Below, piece after piece: positions 6,660 to 13,777 of a stretch of 15,598 nucleotides of DNA. The stretch comes from Betaproteobacteria bacterium UBA5216 (GTDB taxonomy: Bacteria > Pseudomonadota > Gammaproteobacteria > Burkholderiales > SG8-41): positions 1 through 15,598 of the forward strand of contig DHVE01000077.1 in assembly GCA_002412495.1 (NCBI GenBank), written 5' to 3'. Both the position numbers and the translations under genes were made by a program. The notes under the pieces were generated by a model that was given only the letters and a program-made list of their open reading frames with translations, ran no database searches and was not told where the DNA came from. Within the stretch, counting starts at the first letter, position 1. Each line of letters begins with the position of its first letter.

Positions 6660-9600
6660 ATGGCTACCCCGACGCAACATTCTCCGGCGACGATTGAAGC
6701 GCGGCTCGCGAATCTGCCGCAACCCACGTATCCCGACGATCTGCCCGTGGTGGCGCGGCGGGAGGACATCGCACACGCCATCCGTGACAATCAAGTCGTG
6801 ATTATTTGCGGCGAAACGGGGTCGGGCAAGACCACGCAGTTGCCGAAAATCTGTCTGGAGTTGCAGCGCGGTGTTAACGGTCTGATTGGCCACACGCAGC
6901 CGCGCCGCATTGCCGCACGCACGGTGGCCACGCGCATCGCGCAGGAGTTGAAAAGCCCGCTGGGGCAAGTGGTGGGCTACAAAGTCCGTTTCTCCGACAA
7001 GGTGTCGCCCAACACCTATATCAAGCTGATGACGGACGGTATACTGCTGGCGGAGACGCAGGGCGATCCGCTGTTGAAGCGCTACGACACGATCATCATC
7101 GATGAAGCGCACGAACGCAGTCTGAATATCGATTTTCTGCTGGGGTATTTGAAGCGGCTGTTGCCAAGACGGCGGGATTTGAAGGTGATTGTGACCTCGG
7201 CCACGATCGATGCCGAGCGGTTTTCGAAACACTTTGCGCACTTGGGTAAACCAGCGCCAGTGATCGAGGTGTCGGGGCGGATGTTTCCCGTGGAGGTTCG
7301 GTATCGGCCGTTGAAGACGAAGAAAAAGGCAACGACGCCCCTCTCCTCCGGCCCCATCACCCCTCAAGGGGGGGCTGTACCGAGTTCCGCAAGCGGGCGA
7401 GGGGAGAAGGCATTGCAGGAGGATGAAGACATCGAAGCCGCCATCCTCGACGCGGTAGACGATCTCGCGCGCGATCGCGCCGGCGGCGACATTCTGGTGT
7501 TTCTGCCCGGCGAGCGCGAGATACGCGAAACGGCCGAGGCGTTGCGCAAGCACCATCCCGCCGGCGCGGAGATACTGCCGCTGTTCGCGCGGTTGTCGCA
7601 TGAAGACCAGGACAGGGTGTTCAAGCCGCACGGCGGGCAGCGCATCGTGCTGGCGACCAACGTGGCGGAAACCTCGCTCACGGTGCCGGGCATACGGTAT
7701 GTGATCGATGCGGGCCTCGCGCGCGTGAATCGCTACAGTTACCGCAACAAGGTCGAACTGCTTCAAACCGAAAAAATTTCACGCGCCTCCGCCAATCAGC
7801 GCGCGGGCCGTTGCGGGCGGGTGGCGGCGGGCGTGTGCATCCGCCTGTATGACGAGGCGGATTTCGCGGGGCGTGACGAGTTCACCGATCCGGAGATACT
7901 TCGGTCGTCGCTGGCATCGGTGATTCTGCGCATGAAGTCGCTGAAAATCGGCGACGTGGAGGACTTCCCGTTTCTGGAGCCGCCGCCACCACGCATGATC
8001 GCGGACGGTTACCAGTTGCTTGCGGAACTGGGCGCGGTGGATGACGACAAGCAGCTCACGAAAATCGGCTGGCAACTGGCAAAGTTTCCGATTGATCCGC
8101 GCATTTCGCGCATGATCATCGCAGCCAAGCAGGAAAACTGTTTGGCCGAAGTGCTGATTATTGCCTCGGCGCTGTCGGTGCAGGATCCGCGTGACCGGCC
8201 GTTTGACCGCGCCGAAGCGGCGGACCGCGCGCATCAGCCGTTTCAGGACGAGCGTTCCGACTTCTTGGCGTATTTGAAAATCTGGGCGTTTTTCGAGGAG
8301 GCGGTCAAGCACAAGAAATCCAACCGCAAACTGATGGAGCAGTGTCAGGCGCATTTTCTGTCGCACCGGCGCATGCGCGAATGGCGTGACATCCACGGCC
8401 AGCTCGCCGCACTGACGGGCGAAATGGGCTTGCGCGAAAACGAAACGCCCGCCACGTTTGAACAAATTCATCGTGCTTTGCTGGCCGGGCTGCTGGGCAA
8501 TCTGGGTTTCAAGAACGACGAAGGCGAGTATCTCGGCGCGCGCGGCATCAAGTTCACGATTTTTCCGGGCTCGGTGCTGCGCAAGTCGCAACCCAAATGG
8601 GTGATGGCCGCCGAACTGGTGGAAACGCAGCGTCTCTACGCGCGTTGCGTGGCGAAGATCGATCCGGACTGGATCGAGCGAATCGCGGGCGACATGGTGA
8701 AGCGCCATTACTTTGATCCGCATTGGGAAAAAGATCGCGCGATGGTCACCGCGTACGAGCGCGTCACGCTGTACGGGTTGACCATCGTGCCCAAGCGCGG
8801 CGTGCATTACGGGCCGGTCAATCCGCGCGAGGCGCGCGAGATCTTCATCCGTCGCGCACTGGTTGAAGGGGATTTCTTAACGAGCGCTAAATTTTTCTCG
8901 CAAAATCAATTGGTTATAAAAGAGGTGCAAGCACTCGAACACAAGGCGCGCAAGCATGACGTGCTGGTGGACGAGCACACCTTGTTTGCGTTTTTTGATG
9001 AATTGATCCCGCACGATATTCACAACGGGGCGCGCTTCGAGGCGTGGCGTGTCGAAGCCGAAAAACAAAACCCGCGCTTGTTGTTCCTGACGCGCGACTA
9101 CCTGATGCGGCACTCGGCGGTTGCCATCACCGAGGAACAATTTCCCGAGACGCTCGGCGTGGGCGAGTTGTCGTTCAGGCTGCGTTATCGCTTCGAACCG
9201 GGACATCCGCTCGATGGCGTGACAGTCACCGTGCCGCTGCATCTGCTCAATACGCTGGAAGAAACGCCGTTCGACTGGCTGGCGCCCGGCATGATCCGCG
9301 ACAAGGTTTCCGCGTATCTGAAGGCGCTGCCGAAAAACCTGCGGCGCAATTTGTTTCCGCTGCCGGAACAAGTCACCGCGTTTCTGAGCGACTGTGACAC
9401 CCGCAAGCCGTTTGCCGCGGCGCTGGCGGATTTTGTGCGCAAGCGCGCCGGCCAGCCGGTGGCGGCGGACGTATGGAACGGCGCGGATATTCCAGCACAT
9501 CTGAAAATGAATTTCCGCGTGATCGATGACGCCGGGCGCGAAATGGCCAGCGGGCGAGATCTCGCGGCGCTCAAAACGCAACTGGGACAAGCGGCGCAAC

Positions 9601-10499
9601 TCACCTTCGGCAGTGTGGGAAAAGCGGAAACCGGCATCGAGCGCGACAACATCAAGGTGTGGGATTGCGGCGATCTGCCGGAGCAGATTTCATTCACCCG
9701 CAACGGCCGCAAGCTCACCGGCTACCCGGCGCTGGTGGACGAGCGTGAAAGCGTGGCGATACGCCTGTTCGATGTAAAGCAGGCGGCGGACGCGGCCATG
9801 CGACTGGGCGTGACGCGCCTGATGCGCCTCGCGCTCAAGGAGCAGATGAAGCAACTGGAAAAAAACCTGCGCGGCTTTGATCAGGCGGCAATGCAGTTGC
9901 GCGGCGTCGCGAGCGTGGATGATCTGCGCGAAGACGTGATCGCCGCCATCACGGATCGCGCGTTTATCGGCGAAGACACGCTGCCGCGCAGCCAGAAAGA
10001 CTATGAAGCGCAACTCAAGCGCGCGCGCACGCGCTTGCCCGCGGTGAGTGAAGGCGCCTGTCGCTTGCTGGCGGCCATTGGCGTGGAATACCACCAGGTG
10101 TCGCTCGCGCTGGGTGGCGCCAAGGGCGTGCTGTCGCGGCCGGCAACGGATATCAAGGCGCAATTGTCGCGGCTGATTTTCAAGGGGTTTTTCTCGGCCA
10201 CCCCGTGGGAGCAGCTCACGCACCTGCCGCGCTACTTGCAGGCGATGCAGCGTCGGCTGGAAAAATACCCGCGCGATATGGAGCGTGATGGCAAACACGC
10301 GGCCAGCATCAGCGGCTGGTGGAAAAAATACGAAGAATTACTGGAGCGGCAAACCCAGGCTGGCGCGGTGGATCCGCGTCTGCACGAGGTGCGCTGGCAC
10401 ATCGAGGAATTGCGCGTTTCGCTGTACGCGCAGGAGCTGAAGACGCCGTATCCGATTTCGTACAAGCGGCTGGAGAAGTTCTGGAATGCGCTGAAGTGA
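6660..10499 (+). CDS. hrpA: ATP-dependent RNA helicase HrpA (DEAH box)
   Basis: A 1279-residue protein, close to the roughly 1300 residues of E. coli HrpA. Helicase motifs in order: Walker A GETGSGKT (51-58), QPRRIAA (Ia, about 80), DEAH (148-151), SAT (180-182), ATNVAETSLT (about 332-341) and QRAGRCGR (380-387). These are followed by winged-helix, ratchet and OB-like regions and the long HrpA-specific C-terminal part (DUF3418-type). It unwinds RNA with ATP and is linked in other bacteria to fimbrial mRNA processing and rescue of collided ribosomes. The ATG at 6660 (MATPTQHSP) gives the best N-terminus; an upstream start at 6615 adds 15 unlikely residues. Residues about 219-255, between the two RecA domains, contain an in-frame extra segment derived from a palindromic repeat (see the repeat at 7338-7404). 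Confidence 0.97.
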   Translation: MATPTQHSPATIEARLANLPQPTYPDDLPVVARREDIAHAIRDNQVVIICGETGSGKTTQLPKICLELQRGVNGLIGHTQPRRIAARTVATRIAQELKSPLGQVVGYKVRFSDKVSPNTYIKLMTDGILLAETQGDPLLKRYDTIIIDEAHERSLNIDFLLGYLKRLLPRRRDLKVIVTSATIDAERFSKHFAHLGKPAPVIEVSGRMFPVEVRYRPLKTKKKATTPLSSGPITPQGGAVPSSASGRGEKALQEDEDIEAAILDAVDDLARDRAGGDILVFLPGEREIRETAEALRKHHPAGAEILPLFARLSHEDQDRVFKPHGGQRIVLATNVAETSLTVPGIRYVIDAGLARVNRYSYRNKVELLQTEKISRASANQRAGRCGRVAAGVCIRLYDEADFAGRDEFTDPEILRSSLASVILRMKSLKIGDVEDFPFLEPPPPRMIADGYQLLAELGAVDDDKQLTKIGWQLAKFPIDPRISRMIIAAKQENCLAEVLIIASALSVQDPRDRPFDRAEAADRAHQPFQDERSDFLAYLKIWAFFEEAVKHKKSNRKLMEQCQAHFLSHRRMREWRDIHGQLAALTGEMGLRENETPATFEQIHRALLAGLLGNLGFKNDEGEYLGARGIKFTIFPGSVLRKSQPKWVMAAELVETQRLYARCVAKIDPDWIERIAGDMVKRHYFDPHWEKDRAMVTAYERVTLYGLTIVPKRGVHYGPVNPREAREIFIRRALVEGDFLTSAKFFSQNQLVIKEVQALEHKARKHDVLVDEHTLFAFFDELIPHDIHNGARFEAWRVEAEKQNPRLLFLTRDYLMRHSAVAITEEQFPETLGVGELSFRLRYRFEPGHPLDGVTVTVPLHLLNTLEETPFDWLAPGMIRDKVSAYLKALPKNLRRNLFPLPEQVTAFLSDCDTRKPFAAALADFVRKRAGQPVAADVWNGADIPAHLKMNFRVIDDAGREMASGRDLAALKTQLGQAAQLTFGSVGKAETGIERDNIKVWDCGDLPEQISFTRNGRKLTGYPALVDERESVAIRLFDVKQAADAAMRLGVTRLMRLALKEQMKQLEKNLRGFDQAAMQLRGVASVDDLREDVIAAITDRAFIGEDTLPRSQKDYEAQLKRARTRLPAVSEGACRLLAAIGVEYHQVSLALGGAKGVLSRPATDIKAQLSRLIFKGFFSATPWEQLTHLPRYLQAMQRRLEKYPRDMERDGKHAASISGWWKKYEELLERQTQAGAVDPRLHEVRWHIEELRVSLYAQELKTPYPISYKRLEKFWNALK
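7338..7404. repeat. Palindromic repeat inserted in frame inside hrpA
   Basis: The ends CCCCTCTC (7338-7345) and GCGAGGGG (7397-7404) are reverse complements at 7 of 8 positions. Inside are further small hairpins, including CCCC-TCAA-GGGG and CCGC-AA-GCGG. The right end GCAAGCGGGCGAGGGGAG has the look of dispersed bacterial repeat elements. It encodes hrpA residues 227-249, a Ser/Gly/Pro-rich stretch unlike the rest of the protein, and keeps the frame. Compared with E. coli HrpA as I remember it, which has about a dozen residues between RYRP and the AVDEL helix, this protein carries roughly 30 extra. Confidence 0.65.
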
Positions 10500-10505
10500 A
10501 GAATT

Positions 10506-10535
10506 TGGAGTGTGGGGGCTTGCTCCCACGCTCCA
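10506..10535. terminator. Hairpin between convergent hrpA and rlmJ
   Basis: TGGAGTGTGGG and CCCACGCTCCA pair over 11 positions (one G-U) around an 8-base loop, placed seven bases after the hrpA stop and a few bases beyond the rlmJ stop. The position suits a shared bidirectional terminator. Neither strand has a proper U-tract, so Rho-independent termination is uncertain. Confidence 0.5.
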
Positions 10536-10537
10536 GA

Positions 10538-11377
10538 TTACTCCCGTACCAGCCAATTCACTTTGACTCCGCCCGCGCTCTTGACTGTAAGCGCCGACCA
10601 TAGCCAACGCAGCAATGTGCGCATTTCGGTATCAAATTTCCATGGCGGATTGACGATGATCATGCCGCTGCCGGGCATGGTGGAGGCGTCTTCCGGCAAA
10701 ATGGACAACTCGAACTGCAATACTTTTTTGATGCCGGCGGCTTCGATTTGTTTTTCGAAGCCGCGGATGACGCCCGCGCCCATCAGCGGATACCAGATGG
10801 CGTAGGTGCCGGTGGCCCAACGGGTATGCGCTTCCTGCAATGCGGTGGCGAGACGCGAGAATTCGCGCGACACATCAAACGCGGAATCAATCAGCACCAT
10901 GCCGCGCCGTTCTTTGGGCGGCAAGTGCGCTTTGAGTGATTGAAATCCGTCCATCAACTGCACATTCACGCGGCGGTCGCGCGCGAAAAGTTCGTGCAGC
11001 ACCGCGCAATCGGTTTTATTGAGTTCCGTGAGGGCGATGCGATCGATGGGGCGTATCAGCTTGCGCGCGATGCGCGGCGAGCCGGGGTAGTAGCGCAAAT
11101 GCCCGTCGGGATTTTCGGCACGCACGATGTCCATGTAGGGCTTCATCGCCGCCGGGATGTCGGTGCGATCCCACAGCTTTTTGATACCGCTTTCAAACTC
11201 GCGGCCTTTTTGCGCCCACGGATGCGACAGGTCGTACAAACCGATGCCGGCATGTGTATCGAGATAAAAATACGGCTTGTCCTTGGCGTTCAGCGACAGC
11301 AGCAGCCGCGTGAGCAACACGTGTTTGAACACATCAGCGAAGCTGCCGGCGTGGAAGAGGTGGCGGTAGGAGAGCAT
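10538..11377 (-). CDS. rlmJ: 23S rRNA (adenine(2030)-N6)-methyltransferase RlmJ, with altered motif IV
   Basis: A 279-residue protein, nearly the length of E. coli RlmJ (280). It opens with the family signature MLSYRHLFHAGSFADVFKH, then FYLDTHAGIGLY (SAM-binding motif I, about residues 37-48), GSPRIA (99-104), the ATGTYAIWYPL block, and ends with SGMIIVNPPWKFD near the C-terminus. RlmJ methylates N6 of A2030 in 23S rRNA using SAM. Oddly, motif IV, normally DPPY at residues 164-167 and needed to hold the target adenine, reads DSAF here, so activity may be altered. The ATG follows two bases after the stop of the MazG-like gene, so the two form an operon. Confidence 0.95.
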   Translation of the reverse strand: MLSYRHLFHAGSFADVFKHVLLTRLLLSLNAKDKPYFYLDTHAGIGLYDLSHPWAQKGREFESGIKKLWDRTDIPAAMKPYMDIVRAENPDGHLRYYPGSPRIARKLIRPIDRIALTELNKTDCAVLHELFARDRRVNVQLMDGFQSLKAHLPPKERRGMVLIDSAFDVSREFSRLATALQEAHTRWATGTYAIWYPLMGAGVIRGFEKQIEAAGIKKVLQFELSILPEDASTMPGSGMIIVNPPWKFDTEMRTLLRWLWSALTVKSAGGVKVNWLVRE

Positions 11378-11379
11378 GC

Positions 11380-11748
11380 TTAGAGTTTGTCATACTTCGT
11401 GGCTTTGCCACGGGATTTTTCGACGGGATACTTCAGGGCGTTGAGTTCGAGCTTTTTTTCAGCGGCGACGGCAAGGTCGATGCCGAGTTTATCGGTCAGG
11501 CGAAGCAGAAACAGCAGCACGTCGGCGCATTCCAGCGCGACCGCATCGCGGGTCGCGGACGGCAGGTTGGCGGCTTCGTCCGGGGTGAGCCACAGGAAGT
11601 GTTCCACCAGTTCGCCGACTTCGCCGGTCAGCGCCATGACGAGGTTTTTCGGGTTGTGAAATTGATCCCAGTCGCGTTCGTTGGCGAAGGCGGCCAGTTG
11701 TTCGCGCAATTGCGTCAATGAATCGGGGCTGCCGGGTGTGCGGGTCAT
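11380..11748 (-). CDS. MazG-like nucleotide pyrophosphohydrolase (RS21-C6/dCTPase type)
   Basis: A 122-residue all-alpha NTP pyrophosphatase. The metal-binding pattern ExxE...ExxD is present as E43/E46 (TGEVGELVEHF) and E73/D76 (ECADVLLFLLRL). The N-terminal FANERDWDQFHNPKNL and the C-terminal NALKYPVEKSRGKA blocks match the single-domain MazG-like/DCTPP1 proteins, which hydrolyse (d)NTPs, often dCTP or modified dCTP, to the monophosphate and pyrophosphate, cleaning the nucleotide pool. It is the first gene of a two-gene minus-strand operon with rlmJ, only two bases apart. A TAGAAT box at 11788-11793 on this strand could be its promoter. Confidence 0.94.
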   Translation of the reverse strand: MTRTPGSPDSLTQLREQLAAFANERDWDQFHNPKNLVMALTGEVGELVEHFLWLTPDEAANLPSATRDAVALECADVLLFLLRLTDKLGIDLAVAAEKKLELNALKYPVEKSRGKATKYDKL

Positions 11749-11787
11749 CGAGCGTCTCGTGTCGGGCGTTCAGGTAGGAAGGGACGC

Positions 11788-11793
11788 ATTCTA
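11788..11793 (-). promoter_or_regulatory. -10-like box for the MazG-like/rlmJ operon
   Basis: On the minus strand TAGAAT lies 40 bases upstream of the MazG-like start and is followed by GCG, the same context as the box before hrpA. No clear -35 element is seen. Confidence 0.3.
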
Positions 11794-11845
11794 ACGTGTA
11801 CGTGCAGTGTTGGCGCGAAGATGGTATTATTATTCAATAAAAACA

Positions 11846-11851
11846 TATACT
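11846..11851 (+). promoter_or_regulatory. -10-like box in AT-rich leader of the Mesh1-like gene
   Basis: TATACT sits in an AT-rich stretch (11822-11860) 20 bases before the ATG at 11872, suggesting a short leader. A weak AAGG (11861-11864) could be the ribosome site. No good -35 box at standard spacing. Confidence 0.35.
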
Positions 11852-11871
11852 TACGGTTTTAAGGCCCGTCT

Positions 11872-12471
11872 ATGCAATTCCGCCACGCCTTGTTGTTGAA
11901 AGCGATAGCCTTCGCGGCGGAAAAGCATCGTCATCAGCGGCGCAAGGATCCGGAGGCGTCGCCGTATATCAATCACCCGATCGATTTGGCCAATGTGCTG
12001 GTGCGCGAAGGTCGCGTGCGCGACACCACGGTGCTGATCGCCGCGATTTTGCACGATACGCTGGAAGATACTGAGACCACGCCCGAAGAGCTGGCGCGCG
12101 AGTTCGGTGGCGAGATACGCGACCTTGTGCTCGAAGTCACCGACAACAAAAGACTGAAAAAGCGCAAGCGCAAGGAGTTGCAGGTGAAGCACGGCCCACA
12201 TCTCACGCGCCGCGCGCGGCTGGTGAAACTGGCCGACAAGATATGCAATCTGCGTGACGTGGCGACGAATCCGCCCGCGCGCTGGCCCCTCAAGCGGCAA
12301 ATTGAATATTTTGATTGGGCAAAAGCGGTGATCGACAATCTGCGTGGTACGCACCCGCGGCTGGAGACGTTGTTTGACGAGGTCTACGCACGGCGCCCGC
12401 ATGCGGGGCGCTGGTTGCGCCATGCAAAGCCGGCGGTGCGCGGGCCGCATGTACGGCGAATGCAAAAGTAG
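11872..12471 (+). CDS. Mesh1-like HD-domain (p)ppGpp hydrolase (small alarmone hydrolase)
   Basis: A 199-residue single-domain HD protein resembling the hydrolase half of RelA/SpoT and, more closely, metazoan Mesh1. The metal-binding residues H35 (YINHPI), H61-D62 (ILHDTLEDT) and D122 (KLADKICNLRD) are all present, with E65-D66 as the likely catalytic pair; this spacing equals the human Mesh1 numbering as I recall it. There is no synthetase, TGS or ACT domain, so the protein should only degrade (p)ppGpp to GDP/GTP plus pyrophosphate; NADPH dephosphorylation is an alternative known for human Mesh1. The last 30 residues are basic (RRPHAGRWLRHAKP...). It stands alone, divergent from the MazG-like/rlmJ operon. 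Confidence 0.92.
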   Translation: MQFRHALLLKAIAFAAEKHRHQRRKDPEASPYINHPIDLANVLVREGRVRDTTVLIAAILHDTLEDTETTPEELAREFGGEIRDLVLEVTDNKRLKKRKRKELQVKHGPHLTRRARLVKLADKICNLRDVATNPPARWPLKRQIEYFDWAKAVIDNLRGTHPRLETLFDEVYARRPHAGRWLRHAKPAVRGPHVRRMQK

Positions 12472-12489
12472 GGCGAACGCCATCCCGCC

Positions 12490-12522
12490 TTTGGTGAACC
12501 TTCGGTGAACCTACGGTGATTG
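12490..12522 (+). repeat. Short tandem repeat, three 11-base units
   Basis: TTTGGTGAACC, TTCGGTGAACC and the diverged TACGGTGATTG follow one another without gaps in the 131-base gap between the Mesh1-like gene and the receptor gene. The first two units differ at one base. The rest of this gap shows no gene. Confidence 0.6.
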
Positions 12523-12602
12523 CGGTGGCCATGCGCGTTTGTCGCAATGCCACGCTGCTGCTAACATCGCGCACGATTTACGTTGTTTGCCTTGGAGTTC
12601 AT

Positions 12603-13562
12603 ATGCTGTTTCAACTGTTCTGCGCGGTGCTGTTGCCGGTTTTTTTCAGCACGGCATCCGCCGCCTATCCCGACCGCCCCATACGCCTGATCGCGCCGTT
12701 CGCGCCGGGCGGCAATATCGATATCACGGCGCGCACCGTGGCGCCCGGTTTGACCGAGCAGCTTGGGCAAACCGTGGTGGTGGAAAATCGCGGCGGCGCG
12801 GGCGGACGCATCGGCACCGAAGTGGTGGCGAAGTCCGCGCCCGATGGTTACACGATGCTGCTGGGTTCCAGCGGCTCGTTGACGGTGAATCCGGCGTTTG
12901 CCGTTGTGCCGAGTTATGACCCGATCAAGGATTTTGCGCCGACATCCCTGGTATCGATCGTGCCACTGGTACTAGTGACACATCCTTCGTTGCCCGTGGC
13001 AAATGCCAGGGAGTTTATTGCGCTGGCGAAAGCCAAGCCGGGCACGGTGATGATGGCGTCCGCAGGTACCGGCAGCAATACGCATCTAACCGGCGAACTG
13101 TTTCAGGTGATCACCGGCGTGAAGTTAACGCACGTGCCCTATAAAGGCAGCGGGCCGGCACTGGTCGATCTGATGGGCGGGCAAACGCATTGCATTTTTG
13201 ATCAGGTATCCACATCAACGCCGTACGTGAGTGCCGGTAAACTGCGCGCCATCGCGGTGGCATCGATCAAGCGTTCGCCGTTGCTGGCCAGCGTGCCGAC
13301 GATGGATGAGTCCGGTGTGCGCGGGTTTGAAGCCTCTACCTACACGGGGGTATTTCTGCCATCGGCCACGCCGAAAGACATCGTGAATCGTGTTTATACG
13401 GCGCTGTTGAAGGTGCTCGATCAGCCATCGACGCGCGACGCGTTCACGCGGCTCGGCGCGGATGTGATCAAGAGCACGCCGGAGGAGCTGACGAAGCGCA
13501 TGGTGGGTGATCTGGCGAAGTGGAAAAAAGTGCAGCAGCAGACCGGTATTAAATTGGATTAA
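12603..13562 (+). CDS. Tripartite tricarboxylate transporter substrate-binding protein (Bug/TctC family)
   Basis: A 319-residue periplasmic receptor. The signal peptide MLFQLFCAVLLPVFFSTASA|AYPDRP leads into the Bug-family landmarks YPDRPIRLIAPFAPGGNIDITAR, ENRGGAGGRIGTEVVAKSAPDGYTML, HVPYKGSGPALVDLMGGQ and a C-terminal GIKLD. Bug proteins bind small carboxylates (citrate, aromatic acids, amino acids or related compounds) and are hugely expanded in Burkholderiales; many are orphans without their TctAB membrane partners, and none are seen here. The usual Asp of the carboxylate-binding loop is likely the one in NIDITAR. Start at 12603 with GGAG (12594-12597); the longer frame from 12516 would bury the signal peptide. 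It lies upstream of the UGSC operon in the same direction, 215 bases away. Confidence 0.94.
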   Translation: MLFQLFCAVLLPVFFSTASAAYPDRPIRLIAPFAPGGNIDITARTVAPGLTEQLGQTVVVENRGGAGGRIGTEVVAKSAPDGYTMLLGSSGSLTVNPAFAVVPSYDPIKDFAPTSLVSIVPLVLVTHPSLPVANAREFIALAKAKPGTVMMASAGTGSNTHLTGELFQVITGVKLTHVPYKGSGPALVDLMGGQTHCIFDQVSTSTPYVSAGKLRAIAVASIKRSPLLASVPTMDESGVRGFEASTYTGVFLPSATPKDIVNRVYTALLKVLDQPSTRDAFTRLGADVIKSTPEELTKRMVGDLAKWKKVQQQTGIKLD

Positions 13563-13586
13563 TAAGGGCCAGGTCAAAACCATTAG

Positions 13587-13736
13587 ACACAGATTTCGCA
13601 GATTAACGCAGATTAAAACCAACCTGTCGTTCCCGCGAAGGCGGGAGCCCATAACACCGTGCCACTAGCACGCATACCCGCCTTCTCCGGTATGACGGTT
13701 TGGGTTTTAATCTACGTAAATCCGCGAAATCCGCGT
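13587..13736. repeat. Nested 150-base palindromic element
   Basis: Outer arms of 34 bases (13587-13620 and 13703-13736) are reverse complements at 29 of 34 positions, with GGATTTCGCGGATTT-type content. Between them sits a second element: 13626-13663 matches the repeat at 5800-5837 at 34 of 38 positions, and its partner at 13676-13696 (ACCCGCC...TATGAC) pairs imperfectly with the left part. So one palindrome seems to lie inside another. It fills most of the 215-base gap between the receptor gene and the selenoprotein gene and could form a large hairpin ending the receptor transcript. Confidence 0.75.
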
Positions 13737-13777
13737 CAAAAAGTTTTTTAGTTATTGAATTTTTACAAGGAGCCATC

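Noticed and set aside
6441..7766. 441-codon open frame on the minus strand opposite YbhB and hrpA
   Set aside because: It is antisense to two recognised genes, rich in His/Arg/Gln as expected for a GC-rich shadow, and resembles no family.
7779..8807. 342-codon minus-strand frame inside hrpA
   Set aside because: Fully antisense to conserved hrpA helicase sequence, with shadow-type composition.
13215..13652. Minus-strand frame starting MGSRLRGND, and a similar one within 5590-6069
   Set aside because: That peptide is the translation of the dispersed palindromic repeat, not a gene start; the rest is antisense to real genes.
13587..13736. CRISPR array or insertion-sequence ends
   Set aside because: The repeats are inverted rather than direct and regularly spaced, and no transposase gene lies between or beside them.
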